DNA of 64,000 nt from Undaria pinnatifida (GCA_012845835.1 JABAKD010000025.1:27089504-27153503); one strand, 5' to 3'; shown: positions 22,500-33,675, counted from the first letter of the stretch. The notes: generated by a model not told the origin, from the letters alone. Numbers and translations: made by a program.

Positions 22500-24480
22500 T
22501 AAAACACTAGAGGTGTTTTAACATATTCCTCCGGCTCTCACAGAGAGGGCACCTAAGCTTCAACGGAACAAAGGGAACCAGTACAATTGCCAAGCTCCCA
22601 TAGAATCCGTGGTATAACCCGCGGAAAATTGAATGGACTTCCACCACCAAAATGGACAAGCAGGCGGGAGGTCCCGCGAAACGTATACCAGGTACATATG
22701 CGTTGCAAATTGCGTCAATTAACGACGTAACCACTGAGCAGTGAGACCTTGATCAAGGTGGAAGGGTCCTACGTAGTGTCATGTACACGCCTACGTACGC
22801 GAACTGGTCTGGAATACACCTTTTTCATGATGTTCGCAAGGATCCATGTATGCTGAGGTAAAGAGGGAAATCGTGGTGGACTCCGATAAAAAAGACGTTT
22901 CACATTATTCGCGCAGCAACGTCGTAACCTTTTACTGGCGGTAGTCGACCAACGCCATGATGGGCGTGTCGTTCCTTATAGTTGAGTGTGAGTGGTGGCT
23001 GTCGATAGGTTCGTCGTTGGTCGTGGTGAATCGCAGAAAAAGGCAGACCCCCGGTCCTCCCGGTCTTCGGTCCTCTGTACGTGCTTTGTACTATGTAAAC
23101 CTTCAAATTCCATGGAGGCTTCCTACATGAGAGAACGTCAAAGCAAGTCAATAACACGCATCCACCGTGAGAAAATACAAGTGAACGAGCAAACCCTTCC
23201 TCACCAAACTAAATCGGTGTGGGAGGTGGAGGCACTACGTCACCCCTTCCCACCGTGCACGAGTCCGTACGCCCCCGCCCCCCGACACCACAATCCACCT
23301 ATACAAAAACTAGCGCTGGTGCAGGCGAGGCCTGAAGACATCAACCTAGGCCTGCGGCATGCAGTTCCCAACGAACAAGCAGAAGTTTGCACGGACTCAG
23401 TAGAGGCTACCGGTCGGACGCACCGATGCCATGGCGCTAACCCTAGGGTCCACGACATACTTCATAACCTTAACCAATAACGCCGCACCGTAGCAGCCTC
23501 AGCAGCAGTCATACACGGCAGCGCAGAAGGGGAATGAGGTAAATAGCACCAAACCTTCCCAACGTTTACCACCTTCGATATTCATCAGCGGTCGGGGACG
23601 AAGTCGATGCATGAGAATAGCAGACGCCAGCCCAAAGTACAGGAATGAAAAGGCATGAACGCCTTAAGGCCACCCGCAGCTTACACCAGCCTTTTCCGTC
23701 CACATTCACGCATAGCCACATGCCCCGTATTACTATGTACCCCGAAACGTCCTTACTTAGACGTTGTGGACGACTTCGTTACAAGGGAACTAACCACCCC
23801 CCCCCCCCCCCCCCGCCCCAACCTACCCTCACCGCGCAACACGATGGTGTTGGGGACACGAAAGTGTCGGTGAATGAACAATACAAGGGCAGCACCCGCC
23901 GGTAATTTTCCACTCTTTGACAACGGGCAGCAGAAAGAGAACGGCACCTATGCCAGGGAAAGCCACACGCTCATTAGTATTGGCTCAAGACGCCCTCCCC
24001 CTCCCCGCCCTTCATTCCCCAACCCACACGACACCTGGGCGACGGCGAATAGACATAACAATACCAGCCGGTCATTTTGCACTACTGCTTCAAATCATCA
24101 ACAACAAGATAGCATCCAAACCACGGAACGCCACGCGCTCACGACGAAGACTTCCTCACCCCCCTGCCCCGCCCCCCCCTCCCCCCCGCAATCCCTGCTC
24201 CTCGTTAACTTGACTCACCCCCCACCCCTCTCTCTTCATCCCCCTTTCGACGTGCGCGCAAACAAGGTTGAAAGGTCCATCTCCCACGAACAGAACTACA
24301 GGGTTGCCCACAACCGGCACAAATCTCACCGCAACACAAAACACGCCCAAACCCATACACCCAGCACTGTCCGTCGGTTGACACGACAAGAACAGCACGA
24401 GGCCTTTTTGTTCTTGTTTGCTAATCTTCATCCTAATGATTGTCCTAACTCCCGCACTCCCACCACGAAGGCAGTAGTAA
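22500..24480. other. Gene-poor stretch; only weak ORFs and a C tract
   Basis: A 162-codon plus-strand ORF at 22992-23480 and a 327-codon ORF at 23874-24857 are open, but the latter is broken in copy B (57193-58020), arguing against coding. An 18-C run occurs at 23797-23814, with a matching C run in copy B at about 57118-57133. The longer ORF runs through the S1 SINE at 24485-24765. Confidence 0.45.
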
Positions 24481-24484
24481 CTCA

Positions 24485-24765
24485 GATACGGGGTCACGTA
24501 GCGGGCCCTGTTCCTCCCCCACCCCACTACGGTACGTGCATTCATGTTTATCGCGAGAATAACTCAGCATGTTCTTCCCTCGTCGATTCGCGTCGTATTG
24601 CACCTACCCACGCTACTGTTAATAGGGGCTCTCACCAGTCGATCACTTTTTTTGTGTTTTACTTTCGCAAAGCCCGAATATCACCACAGTGGGAATCGGG
24701 CTCAAGGACCAACACCAGTGGTATTCGAGGGCAACCGTTAGACCACCGGGGAGACCGGTTCCAGG
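24485..24765 (-). mobile_element. S1 SINE-like repeat, reverse copy
   Basis: The reverse complement carries the A-box-like GGTGGTCTAACGGTTG (about 24731-24746) and the GGCACGTACCG.AGTGGGG block of the S1 family. The copy B counterpart is at 57812-58090. Confidence 0.55.
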
Positions 24766-24822
24766 AAATGCGAACAATTATAGCGTGCGGTAGGTGCGGA
24801 GGCCTGAACATCAACTATCAAT

Positions 24823-25772
24823 CTATTTCGCCGTTTTGCGACCGGAGGCTGCGGTAGTTTTGGCGGCGGCCTCCACAGGGTCAGACTTCTTGCAACAGTC
24901 TTTGTCGTGGCAAGCGTCCAAGTTCTTCAACAATTGAAGCCACCTGAACAGCGGCAGCACAGCGGGCAAGGCGTGGACGACGCAAGCATAGTTCGTGAGG
25001 AAACTTCCGTCGCGCTTTTAATCGGCGTCGACGTGGTTAGCGCATGCGCGAATCAGGGTAGCCCTTGCCCCCCCCCCTCCCTCCATCCTTGTTACGAAAA
25101 AACAACTACTCCCACGCCGAGCCGGGGCAAGGCATAGAGACATTTTGAGCGTTATTGCCACTTCCACGCACACGGCTATGTGATGTGTCTTGCGGTGCAA
25201 ACGCGGCCCTGCCAGGATATAATTTGGAGCGGTTTATGTGTTTAAAAAAACAGTCGTACGTACGTATGTCTGCCTGGTTACCTTGCACCAGGTCATCGAC
25301 TACGAAATTTCCCCAACCTGGTTATCTTTATGAACAAAATTAACAAATAAGTTTCTCCTATCTCCCGAAGGTGACCCTACCTCGCAGCTGACGCGTAACA
25401 ACTACGCCTACCAAGTACAAAAAGCGAACATGTTGCCCTTGTCAGTAGTGCTATGAAGCGATGGAAGGGTACCTCGAAGTCATACCTGGTCGCCGTGGGC
25501 ATCGGGCACCCATGTACGATCGGCGGAATTCCTTGTGACTGCTTTCCGTTTATGGTTTTGGTCATTCCCTTCCTGTTCCCCTCCGTACGCAAACCTGTGG
25601 CCGCAAAATGAGCTATTCGCCACGCCCAAACCTTACGTACAGATTTTCCGCTTGCCATGGCCTGCAGGCGACGCCGGAATTTCTGCAGGGGTGCATCGTC
25701 GTCGTCGTCCACGTCATCATCGGGGGCGCCGGTATCCTCCGCGCCCAGAGGCGCTTCGGAAAGGAGGACCAT
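24823..25772 (-). CDS. Small two-exon gene, hypothetical protein of 107 aa (copy A)
   Basis: Exon 1 is 25772 down to 25641 (44 codons, starts M-V-L-L-S-E-A-P-L-G, then an Asp-rich stretch D-D-D-V-D-D-D-D-D and basic K-F-R-R-R-L), ending before a strong donor GTACGTAAG. Exon 2 is 25014 down to 24823 after a TAAAAG acceptor (63 codons plus stop). Both boundaries are phase 0, so the 626-bp intron splices cleanly. Exon 2 encodes a hydrophobic segment (Y-A-C-V-V-H-A-L-P-A-V-L-P-L-F-R-W) followed by a Cys cluster (D-A-C-H-D-K-D-C-C-K-K). Both exons stay open and in phase in copy B, and the exon 1 region is closer (about 2 differences in 110) than the intron. Substitutions are mostly amino-acid changing, so constraint is weak. 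No family recognised. Confidence 0.45.
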
Positions 25773-26214
25773 GAAGCGTGAACGTCCGTCGGGGGGTTGG
25801 GAGGGGGGGGGGGGAGAGGGGGGGGGGGGTCGCCTCTCCTCTACACTGCTATTTGCATCCCAGCACTGGTCGGCTGCCCTGTCAACCTAACACCACACTG
25901 CTGCTGTTGAGGGGTTGTAGGTCTCCTTGTCTGGGGTACACCACACAGAACTCTGACTTCCTTCCCATTGCAACACTGCTGTACGCGGCTTTGAGATTGC
26001 GCTCCTGTACCCAACAATCCTCCTCCGTGCTTCTGCGCGTCTGCTGCAGTGCGTCCGCTGCACACACGTGCTTCCGACACATCATGCTTCCGGCTGCTGT
26101 ATCTGCTGACGCAGCACTCTAGTGCAGAAGCCTACTTAGTGCTCTAGACAGTGTCCCCTCATTTCTTTATCACACGTCGCACACCTCATTTTCCGGCGGC
26201 TGCTGCACCGCTTC

Positions 26215-26925
26215 TGTCGCTGCTCCTCTCTTGCGACTGCTGTGGTTGAGTGCTATAAGCCTACATATGTTCCCTCGTGCTATATTAGGATTCACACGGT
26301 CTTCGCCTACGTTTCATACGAGGAAATATTGCACTTCTTTGTGACCTGGGCTGCGGAACGAAACTCACTCCCGAATAACACAGCTTTCTCCAAGAAACCT
26401 TCAAGTTCAAACTACGACAGAACACTGACTTTCATTCTCTGGCCCTCGGCACAAACCGCCACTTACACCGCGCGCAACACCCACCCACTACGTCTGTGTC
26501 CCGTGGGAGACATCGCCCTTCTCGTAGCGTCTTGCTCGGAGTTTGCGCGTCTGCTGCCTCGCTACTATCGGCTGTCCTCTCTTGCAACTGCAGTCGGTGT
26601 TCTCTGTGAGCCCTCGTATGTTTGGTCGTGCTACACTTCTGCTTGTCTTCGGCTGCGTCCGCTCCATATCCCCGGTTAAATCACTTGGCGTGCTCTGTAC
26701 AAGTGGTCGCCGGTTCCTCGCTGCTGTCGCTGCTCCTCTCTTGCGACTGCTGTGGCTGTGTGGTATGAGCCTTCGCATGTTCCCTAGAGCTAGGCTTCAT
26801 ATGGTCTTCGTCTACGTTTTGCGAAGAAATATCGCACTTCTTTGTGGCCTGGGCTGCGGAAAAGAATCCCCTCCTGAAAACATAGCATTTTCCAAGATTC
26901 CCCAAACATCAAACTGCCACAACTG
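26215..26925 (+). repeat. Threefold local repeat (TCCTCTCTTGCGACTGC units)
   Basis: Units beginning near 26224, 26577 and 26735 share TCCTCTCTTGC.ACTGC, then GTATGTT or CATGTTCCCT. The first and third also share CGAAGAAATATCGCACTTC-like sequence and a CTGCGGAA block. Copy B holds the same arrangement at about 59555-60240. Function unknown; ORFs are not conserved. Confidence 0.55.
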
Positions 26926-27080
26926 AATTGTTTTGCCTCGGCTTCATTTTTTGTCAACTGCTACCTTGGGTCGAACACACATAGGACGCCGACATCTATC
27001 TCGAGCACGTTTCGCGCCCGACGGATTAGCAACGACAAGTGTCGATTAGGCATAACATGGTGGGCTGAGCAAGGAATGTT

Positions 27081-27152
27081 GGTTGCATAGAACTACCCAC
27101 TGGCCCACGTAGTCACGTGACGACGTGGGGCGGTGGGTAGCGCTATACAACC
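27081..27152. repeat. 72-bp near-perfect palindrome centred on GTCACGTGAC (copy A)
   Basis: The arms pair from GGTTGCATAG (27081-27090) to CTATACAACC (27143-27152), with few mismatches. The centre at 27116/27117 contains the E-box/G-box core CACGTG. It is conserved in copy B at 60419-60490, where arm bases AA/CG have become CA/TG and now pair. Confidence 0.85.
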
Positions 27153-27708
27153 AACAAAATATATGTTTGCGAGTCCGCCAGTTGACAATCACCGACTTCG
27201 TAGCGGGGATCTCCGGGGCTCTTCCCTTGCCACGAACTATGTAGTACGTGGGCCAGCGGGTAGAGCTCTATGACCAACAGGGAAAGCCAACTACCTGTTC
27301 GACTTCGGGAGGAAGGCTGGACGCGGCATAGAAGTTTGACGGTTTCAAACATCAAGTAGACTCTGAGTTATCTCCAGAAAAACGTATTTCGAAAGGTACC
27401 AAGGGCCCTACAAGGAGCCTGACGAGACCACGTGGTACCGAACAAATGGGCCTTTGACCCTCGTCATGGTGGTGCGCGTTCCCATTGTCGGTTTTGGTAT
27501 GATTTCGTCGGTGGCGGGCATGGGGCGTGAGGTTGGAGGCACACTATTACGCTGAAATCGACCATGAGGAACAAGGGGTTTTGTCCGCGCAGTATCCGCA
27601 CTTTAGACACGGGTGGAGCGCCGGAACTCAATATAACACACACGATCGCGATATTTAAAGCAAGAAATATACTCCGGAGTATTAAATACCTCACCAGGTA
27701 AGATAGAA

Positions 27709-28074
27709 CTAATCATTAATTTGATGCGGCTGGCCGATAACGCTTCCGTGCCTGCTGGCGGGCATTTCATAGTTCTGGTACCTGCTGGCGGGCGCTTCAT
27801 ATTTTAGGCGCTGGTCCATATGACTTCCGTGCCTGCTAGTGGGCTTTCGTATAGTATTCAACGTCTCAGCTGGCGTTTCGTTACAGGTTCGGGCACAGCT
27901 ACTGTCCTTCGGTGCAACAGCTGAAGTTTTAGGTTGAGGTGGACGAGGTTTGTCTTGCATTTGTTTTTCAAGTTTGCGGCAGACGTACCAATCTTCGCTT
28001 TTTTCAATACCGCTCGCAAGCAATTCTGTCAGAAGCTCTGGGACAGCCTCCACAGAGGGCACAGTGCAGCGTGC
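27709..28074 (-). pseudogene. Decayed ORF fragment with S-R-H-G-S repeats (copy A)
   Basis: A minus-strand frame of about 120 codons, no ATG start, containing E-D-W-Y-V-C-R-K-L-E-K-Q and a C-terminal three-fold motif (P-T-S-R-H-G-S, P-A-S-R-Y-Q, P-A-S-R-H-G-S) from a short DNA repeat. In copy B (61037-61320) the downstream frame remains but is interrupted by TAA just upstream of I-E-D-W-Y. Most differences are amino-acid changing, so it is probably a non-functional remnant of an unidentified gene or transposon. Confidence 0.3.
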
Positions 28075-28371
28075 AGAAAAACACTACCAGTACAATAGTA
28101 CTCCCGCCCCCTCGTGTGCATCACCTGAATGCCCCTGTGTGGAGCTCTGCCACCCGTGGGCGGTCAGTACGTTTCTCTAAGTGTGCCGATGCCGGAATCC
28201 GGTTCGATTTGTGTTTGTTGGTTGACCTCGCTCGTGCAAGATGCGTCCAGCAGCCGGCAGCCTGTCAGTGCACTGCTGACACTGGTAGAATTGTGGCTTC
28301 AGGCAAAACCTTACCTCGGCCGGCTCTAACGGTACTCGTCGGGGCGAAGCTCCTCCGAGGATGAAATACAT

Positions 28372-29780
28372 ACGCCAGTTGCTCGCTCTGCTGTCTCAGT
28401 TGTCTCTGCCTGGAATGCTTGTGTTGTGTCTCTTACAGCTCTGCTGGTTTGTCATTGCGCGAAGTCGCACGGTATGCTTTCCACAAGAAAAGCACTGAAC
28501 AAAATCCTGATGCTCTTGTTTGCCCAACATACATAGTACGCTGGTCGCGGTAGGGTTTTCAGTACTCTGCTATGGTTCTGTGCTCTGCGGCGGTCGGGGT
28601 TTGCGCCGCTCGAGTTGTTGCGGCCGCGCGAGGTGTAGTCTCGCTCACACGATGACCTGAATCACCAGACACAGCTGCAGCTTCGTGTGTATAAAATCGA
28701 CTGTTCGCACATAAAAATTTCCAAGCAAATTGTTGGGCATGGCCGGCTACCCATCGGTCGGCGTACTTCCCAAAAATGCTGGAAATACATTCAATCGGTC
28801 GTACGCACAGCTGACGGTTTTAATTTTTTTCTATAAACAGTTCGATCTTAGTAAAAATCGGCGAACGGCACGCGGAGGAACATCAACTTTAAAAACAATT
28901 ACCGACGGACATCACCGCCGGGTTCAATTTCACTTGTCTCTAACGGGTACACTATTGTTTTTTATCCTCACACACCGCATGATAATGCTGCTGCTGTTGA
29001 CTGCTTGATGCGCGTGGGGGTAGATGTTTTTCGTCGGTTACAGCACAGCATGTTGGTAGTACTAAATGAATGACTGTAGTATGCACATCACGTGTGCTGA
29101 GCACAACAACAAACACCAGTTTGAAGCTGCACCCGAATGCTTATTATACGGCGGGTACATGAACGTCTCAGCTACACCAGCTTCGGTGAACTTATGTGCG
29201 CAGAACGGTAGTAGTACCAGGTAGGCTACTACAGCAGCATCGGCATTATGTATCTGGGCTGTCCCTACACAGCAGCATCTTCATTTCTTATACACCTGAG
29301 TATATCGAATTGCATTAGACTATAGATGCATACTCTATCGTTAGGATACATACGAGCAAACGTGTGGCGGTTCAAAATGCAAAACCATCAATCAGCCTCT
29401 TGCGTCACCGTTCCTCCGAATGGGAACCTTGTAGAAAGTGCGTTTTTGTGTTGCGGTCCATTACGCTGCCCTTTTCTTTACGTACGACGAATTAGGAGAT
29501 AAGTTTATTCCGTCGCCCAGGTACCATAGCGATGGGGACAGCAAGCACGGCGTTGCCCTACGGCGCATGGTCGGTTTAGGCTGCAATACATGCAGTACAA
29601 CTGATATGAAAGTTGATGTGGAAGGACGTGCGCATCGGGCCGTGGGTGCGTGTTCGGCACTTGGTAACACGGGAGTACGTTCGTGGAATCGCCCGTACTT
29701 CGTCCATGGGCGTAGGCCAAGGATTCTGGATTCCGGAACCTTCGGTTGAAGGATCTTCCTCCCTTACAGATGGCGATGGA
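28372..29780. other. No gene recognised
   Basis: Both copies are present (61700-63110 in B), but all ORFs are disrupted or shifted between them. A 104-codon plus ORF at 29438-29749 is largely alignable with copy B, yet a single-base change gives a stop after G-V-R-S in B. It may be a decayed exon. Confidence 0.35.
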
Positions 29781-29789
29781 GTCGTAGCA

Positions 29790-30760
29790 TGGTAACCACG
29801 ACTTCCACGAAGGCGTCCATGGAAGCTGCTACCATGGACGCTTCCGCGAGAAGACGATCGGAAGCCATTTCCGATAAATGTGACGAAATTTGAAGGGCAG
29901 GTTCGACGGAAGCATCCGAAGCCGGGAAGCCATTTCCGCGCGAAGTTCATGGAAGCTTTCATGGAACCTCCCATCCAAACGCTCATGAAAGTAGCTTCCA
30001 TGGAAGTAGCTTCCGTGAAAAAAATGCTTCCACGAGCTTCCGTCCAAACCTCCTTGGACGGGTATTCGGAAGAAGGTTTCATGCAAGCTGCCGTCGAAAC
30101 GCTGATGAAAGCATTCGTGGATACTGCTTTCACGGAAGTCTACTTTTTACTTCCATGACAACATGACATGTAAGTAAATATAAGCTCCTTTCATGAATGT
30201 GTTATTACTTTAAAAAGTTGAATTGCTTCCACCATGGGAGTGGGTTTCCGTGGAAGCTTTCGTGGAAGCCGCTGAGCTTCGGTGGAAGCTGCGGAAGTTT
30301 CCATGGACGTAAACCGTAAAACTCTGTGGAAGTAGCTTCCGACTTTTCGTGGAAACTACTTCGAAAGATTTCACGAAATGCTTTTGTAGAGGCTTTCGTG
30401 GAAGCCGCCGAGCTTCCGTGGAAGCTGCGGAAGCTTCCATGGAAGTAAACCGTAAAATCCTGTGGAAGTGCTTTCGTGGAAGCTTTCGTGGAAGCTTTCG
30501 TGGAAGCTCTCGTGGAAGATTTCGTGGAAGCCGCTGAGCTTCCGTGGAAGCTCCGAAAGCTTCCATGGAAGTAAAATGTACAATTCCGTGGACGTGCTTT
30601 CGTGGAAGCTTTCGGGGAAGCCTCCGTGGAAGCTTTCGTGTGAATTGTGAAAGCTTCCATGGAAGTGGCTTCCGCGGCATCTTCCACTATTTCCATGGAA
30701 ACTTCCACGGAGGCTTTCGTGCAAACTACTTCCATGAAACCTTCCATGAACTTCCACCAC
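29790..30760. repeat. 12-bp minisatellite block, GGAAGCTTTCGT type (copy A)
   Basis: This is the same family as 21955-22470 and is most regular at 30468-30530, where TTTCGTGGAAGC repeats in tandem. Every frame is open, producing overlapping ORFs up to 247 codons that are not genes. Unit number differs from copy B (63800-63880). Confidence 0.88.
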
Positions 30761-31439
30761 AAAAACAAGTAGTGCAGGAGACCGGCATGCAACGCAACCT
30801 CGAGCTGGGTGACGGCAAGGAGGACTGAAACGACACCTGGCCGTTGTGACATTGGGTTAGAGAGGTGGAGGGAGCAGATGGCGGCGAACGTTGGTGGAAC
30901 ACTGTTTGTGGTAGATCGGCAGGAAGCTTGAAGCTTGTTGCATATCAAGCGCAGGTTTTACGTTTTTAGATTTCTGTAGACTACTGCAGAGCACGGCGAA
31001 GATCCCCTGAGTTTTTCTTTTTTGTTTTTAGTACGTTCATATTAAAAATCCTGGAAGCACGCCCCGACCATGAGCAACCACCCCTGCGTATTTTCACATT
31101 TTCACTTTGTTTTCTATTTGCTTTCCCCGAACCTCTCTACCACTACCATTCGTGCCATGTAAGGTGCCCTGTAATATAAAAAAAATATGTAGTTCAGACT
31201 ACTAATACTACAGCAGTAAGTCTCACCAGGGAACGGGTGCTTTTCAACTGTGAGTTTGGTTTGAAATGCATATATCTGGGAAATCAAATCTTGACGAAGA
31301 ACCGCTCGACTCACGCATCGCCGCCAGCTTCAGGTCAGAGCGCAAATACCACACATGGTTCTATTTCTTGTGCCTGTCTACATGGGCTGCTTGGTTTACT
31401 TCTACATTTGGCGCCCCCCAGCGACTTCGGCATCGCTAT

Positions 31440-31795
31440 GGTAGCGTGATAGACCACCAGCCGGCTCCTCTTCTTGCGTCAAAAATCGAAAATCCCCTTG
31501 GCGTGGTGATACCCTCACAACCTCGGAACCAAAATCATCATCCATCCGTGGCCCGCATCACCTCTCGCGGCCGCTGGGTTTGGGGAGAAGCGCGCAGCGG
31601 CGTGTTGAAAGGGTTTGCTGGCCTTTGACTCTGCCACGGCGGCATGAATGTGGTCTTGTGGCCTGTTCGTGTGAGCAAGCGTCTTCGTTTCATTGCCCAG
31701 CTCGCTTTCCCCACCTATCCAGCCAGCTCTTAAAACTGAGAGTTGCGTGGTCTCTTTGTTGAAAACTGCTGCGTGCAAACTGCTGCTTTCAAAAT
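31440..31795 (+). repeat. Dispersed repeat D1, second copy
   Basis: Direct-orientation match to 21552-21912. An AAT trinucleotide run follows at about 31820-31835. Confidence 0.7.
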
Positions 31796-32024
31796 CTTAG
31801 GGGATTCCTATAAAAAAAAATAATAATAATAATAGGGACTGTCGGAAGCGGTCCACGTGTTTACAAAAACTACCAGGTACCAGGTATAACATATACCTGG
31901 CTCGACCCCCATGGTCTTACCTGCCTACCCATAGTACAGGCCAATCAGAAGGCTCCATTTAGGCCTCTTTTTCTTTTTCTACACAGTCCGTCCCCATAGT
32001 ACACCATAGTACAGGCCAATCAGC

Positions 32025-32200
32025 GAGCGACACGGGGGTTGTGCGCCGCGCAACTCTGGTAGTACAAGTATTAATAGTAGTGCTGCTGTAGTACTGCTGT
32101 GATCGGCTCTGCCCGAGCGACACGGGGGTTGTGCGCGGCGCAACTCTGGTAGTACAAGTAGTAGTGCTGCTGTAGTACTGCTGTGGTCGGCTCTGCCCAA
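32025..32200 (+). repeat. Two tandem copies of a 90-bp unit
   Basis: Unit GAGCGACACGGGGGTTGTGC through TCGGCTCTGCCC starts at 32025 and again at 32115. The second copy has a short deletion in the AGTATTAATAGT part. Confidence 0.85.
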
Positions 32201-32229
32201 GCGGCGGCGTACCACAAAAGCACAAAAAC

Positions 32230-32784
32230 ATGAGGCAAATACATGTTGTCCACGCCTGCCGTAGGGCGGTCTTTGTGGCGCTGCTGCTATTCGCCCGGGA
32301 TGGAATTCAGCGTGTGGTCGCTCCTCCTGCCCCTGTCGGAAGGCCGGCAGGAAAACAGAACCGAGCGGGTGCGGGCAAGCCAGGACTTCCATCCCAGGCC
32401 GACAAGAGACGCAAGATCATGGAGACGAAACCGCACGATAGCCGGTGGAGACGGTGTTCGGGGGTTGGAGGAGCAGAGCAGGGTAACTCCGCCTGGGGCA
32501 ACAGCAGTGCTGGGCTTAGCGCTGTGTCAGGCGCTTCTTTGGCGGCGGGTGCTAAGCGGCGGAACCAGCACTGCCGTACGTGCGGGCACAAAATGCGAGT
32601 CGGAGCCTTCAAACGTCACCACAACCAGTTGTTCTTGTCATCTCCAGGTCCCATTTGCACCGTGCCAGAGAGTCGACGCCGCGTCAAAGTCAACCCGATT
32701 GCCACGAGGCCCATCCGGATGTTCGGTAGAGAGTGTCACTGCGTCGGGGATGATGCTCACCCGGGGGGGTGCAGCTCGAAGTAG
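32230..32784 (+). CDS. ORF of 184 aa with Cys/His zinc-finger-like motif inside TIR element
   Basis: This is the only sizeable ORF with motif content inside the 31898-33290 element. It starts M-R-Q-I-H-V-V-H. Residues about 112-132 read R-N-Q-H-C-R-T-C-G-H-K-M-R-V-G-A-F-K-R-H-H, a C-x2-C followed by paired His. The C-terminus has E-C-H-C-V-G-D-D-A-H-P-G-G-C. A zinc-binding DNA-recognition domain of a transposase is possible, but no DDE catalytic core is visible in 184 aa. An intron near AGGTCCC (32647) is also conceivable. The overlapping 188-codon ORF in another frame lacks such motifs. Confidence 0.4.
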   Translation: MRQIHVVHACRRAVFVALLLFARDGIQRVVAPPAPVGRPAGKQNRAGAGKPGLPSQADKRRKIMETKPHDSRWRRCSGVGGAEQGNSAWGNSSAGLSAVSGASLAAGAKRRNQHCRTCGHKMRVGAFKRHHNQLFLSSPGPICTVPESRRRVKVNPIATRPIRMFGRECHCVGDDAHPGGCSSK

Positions 32785-33469
32785 GTGGACCATAAGTCTA
32801 CGTCAATGAAAGGGTTCGCGTTTGTTAGCGAGAGCACGTACCTCGAGGGCATGGCTATCTCGGGCAGCTCATTGTCGTGCCCACAGAGTAGGCGCGTTGT
32901 GCAGGCATGCGTTTATGGATGTAGCTTGAGGGAGCATGTAGTGGCATAATCTCGGTTGTACTCGGGGCTATACTTTTGTATTCTTGAAAGAACAAATTTA
33001 TTGACACATATTTTATTTTCGTTCGGTCTTGGCTCTCCTCTTGGCCACTGTATTCCACGTCGATCGTTCTACCCACCCCATGGGGTAGACGACATCAAGC
33101 GCTTCAATCCGATACCCTGTTTGCCGACGTACTCCCATTTGATCAAAAGTTATGCAACATTTACTGCCTGTTGTAGTTGTGATCATTTACACGTGCCGTC
33201 GACCAAAAAACTCGGCCAAAAAAAGATTTTTGCGCTTCGCGCGAAAATTATTTAACTATCGGGCCAGGTAAGACCATGGGGGTCGAGCCATACCTGGTAA
33301 GTATTTTGAGGCGTAAAGTTGCAGGCTCTCCCTGTCAAAAATATTCATTATATTGGTATTAATAGTGGAATAATTATTCTGGAAAATTGTCGAGTCCGAA
33401 ACTACGGTCAAATACTATGCATAGACTACATACTTCTACATGTCTTGGTTTATGTGCTGCTGCTGATGA

Positions 33470-33655
33470 TGCGCATTACTGTTTGCTGTATACGCCTCGT
33501 AGTGTGCAATTCGGCGCGAGCCGACGAAGAGAAGGGAATGCTGAATTCTCCTCGCGATAAAAACGAAGGCACGTGCCGTAGTGGGGAGGGGCGAGAATTG
33601 CCTACTATGTGACCCCGGATCCGAGTTACTACTGGGAGGGAGGACGAGAGTTGTG
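33470..33655 (+). mobile_element. S1 SINE-like repeat, partial copy
   Basis: This retains the GAAGGCACGTGCCG and CTACTGGGAGGGAGGACGAG blocks but lacks the A-box end. Confidence 0.5.
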
Positions 33656-33675
33656 GGAGGATTATAGATGGGGAG

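Larger units (their letters stand above)
50..30656. repeat. Copy A of a large tandem segmental duplication
   Basis: Sequence from about 50 to 30656 matches 34055-64000 in the same order and orientation. Introns and spacers differ by several percent with many small indels; exons are closer (estimated by eye). Relative to copy B, copy A carries extra insertions at about 140-1235 (foldback element) and about 2090-4975 (compound repeats), and it lacks the MITE and the 14.4-kb LTR element of copy B. The right end is unknown because the window ends inside copy B. The alternative reading, two unmerged haplotypes laid in tandem by the assembler, cannot be excluded. Confidence 0.9.
31898..33290. mobile_element. 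1.39-kb element with perfect 26-bp terminal inverted repeats (family T1)
   Basis: Bases 31898-31923 and 33265-33290 are exact reverse complements (start TGGCTCGACCCCC, end GGTCTTACCTG). TACC flanks both ends (31894-31897 and 33291-33294), compatible with a 4-bp target-site duplication. It contains the zinc-finger-like ORF at 32230-32784 and a tandem repeat at 32025-32200. This suggests a small or decayed DNA transposon. Confidence 0.6.

Noticed and set aside
23874-24857. 327-codon plus-strand ORF
   Set aside because: It is broken by indels and stops in copy B and runs through a reverse S1 SINE. Open by chance.
30205-30948. 247-codon minus-strand ORF with A-S-T-K repeats
   Set aside because: It is produced by the 12-bp minisatellite, which is open in all frames.
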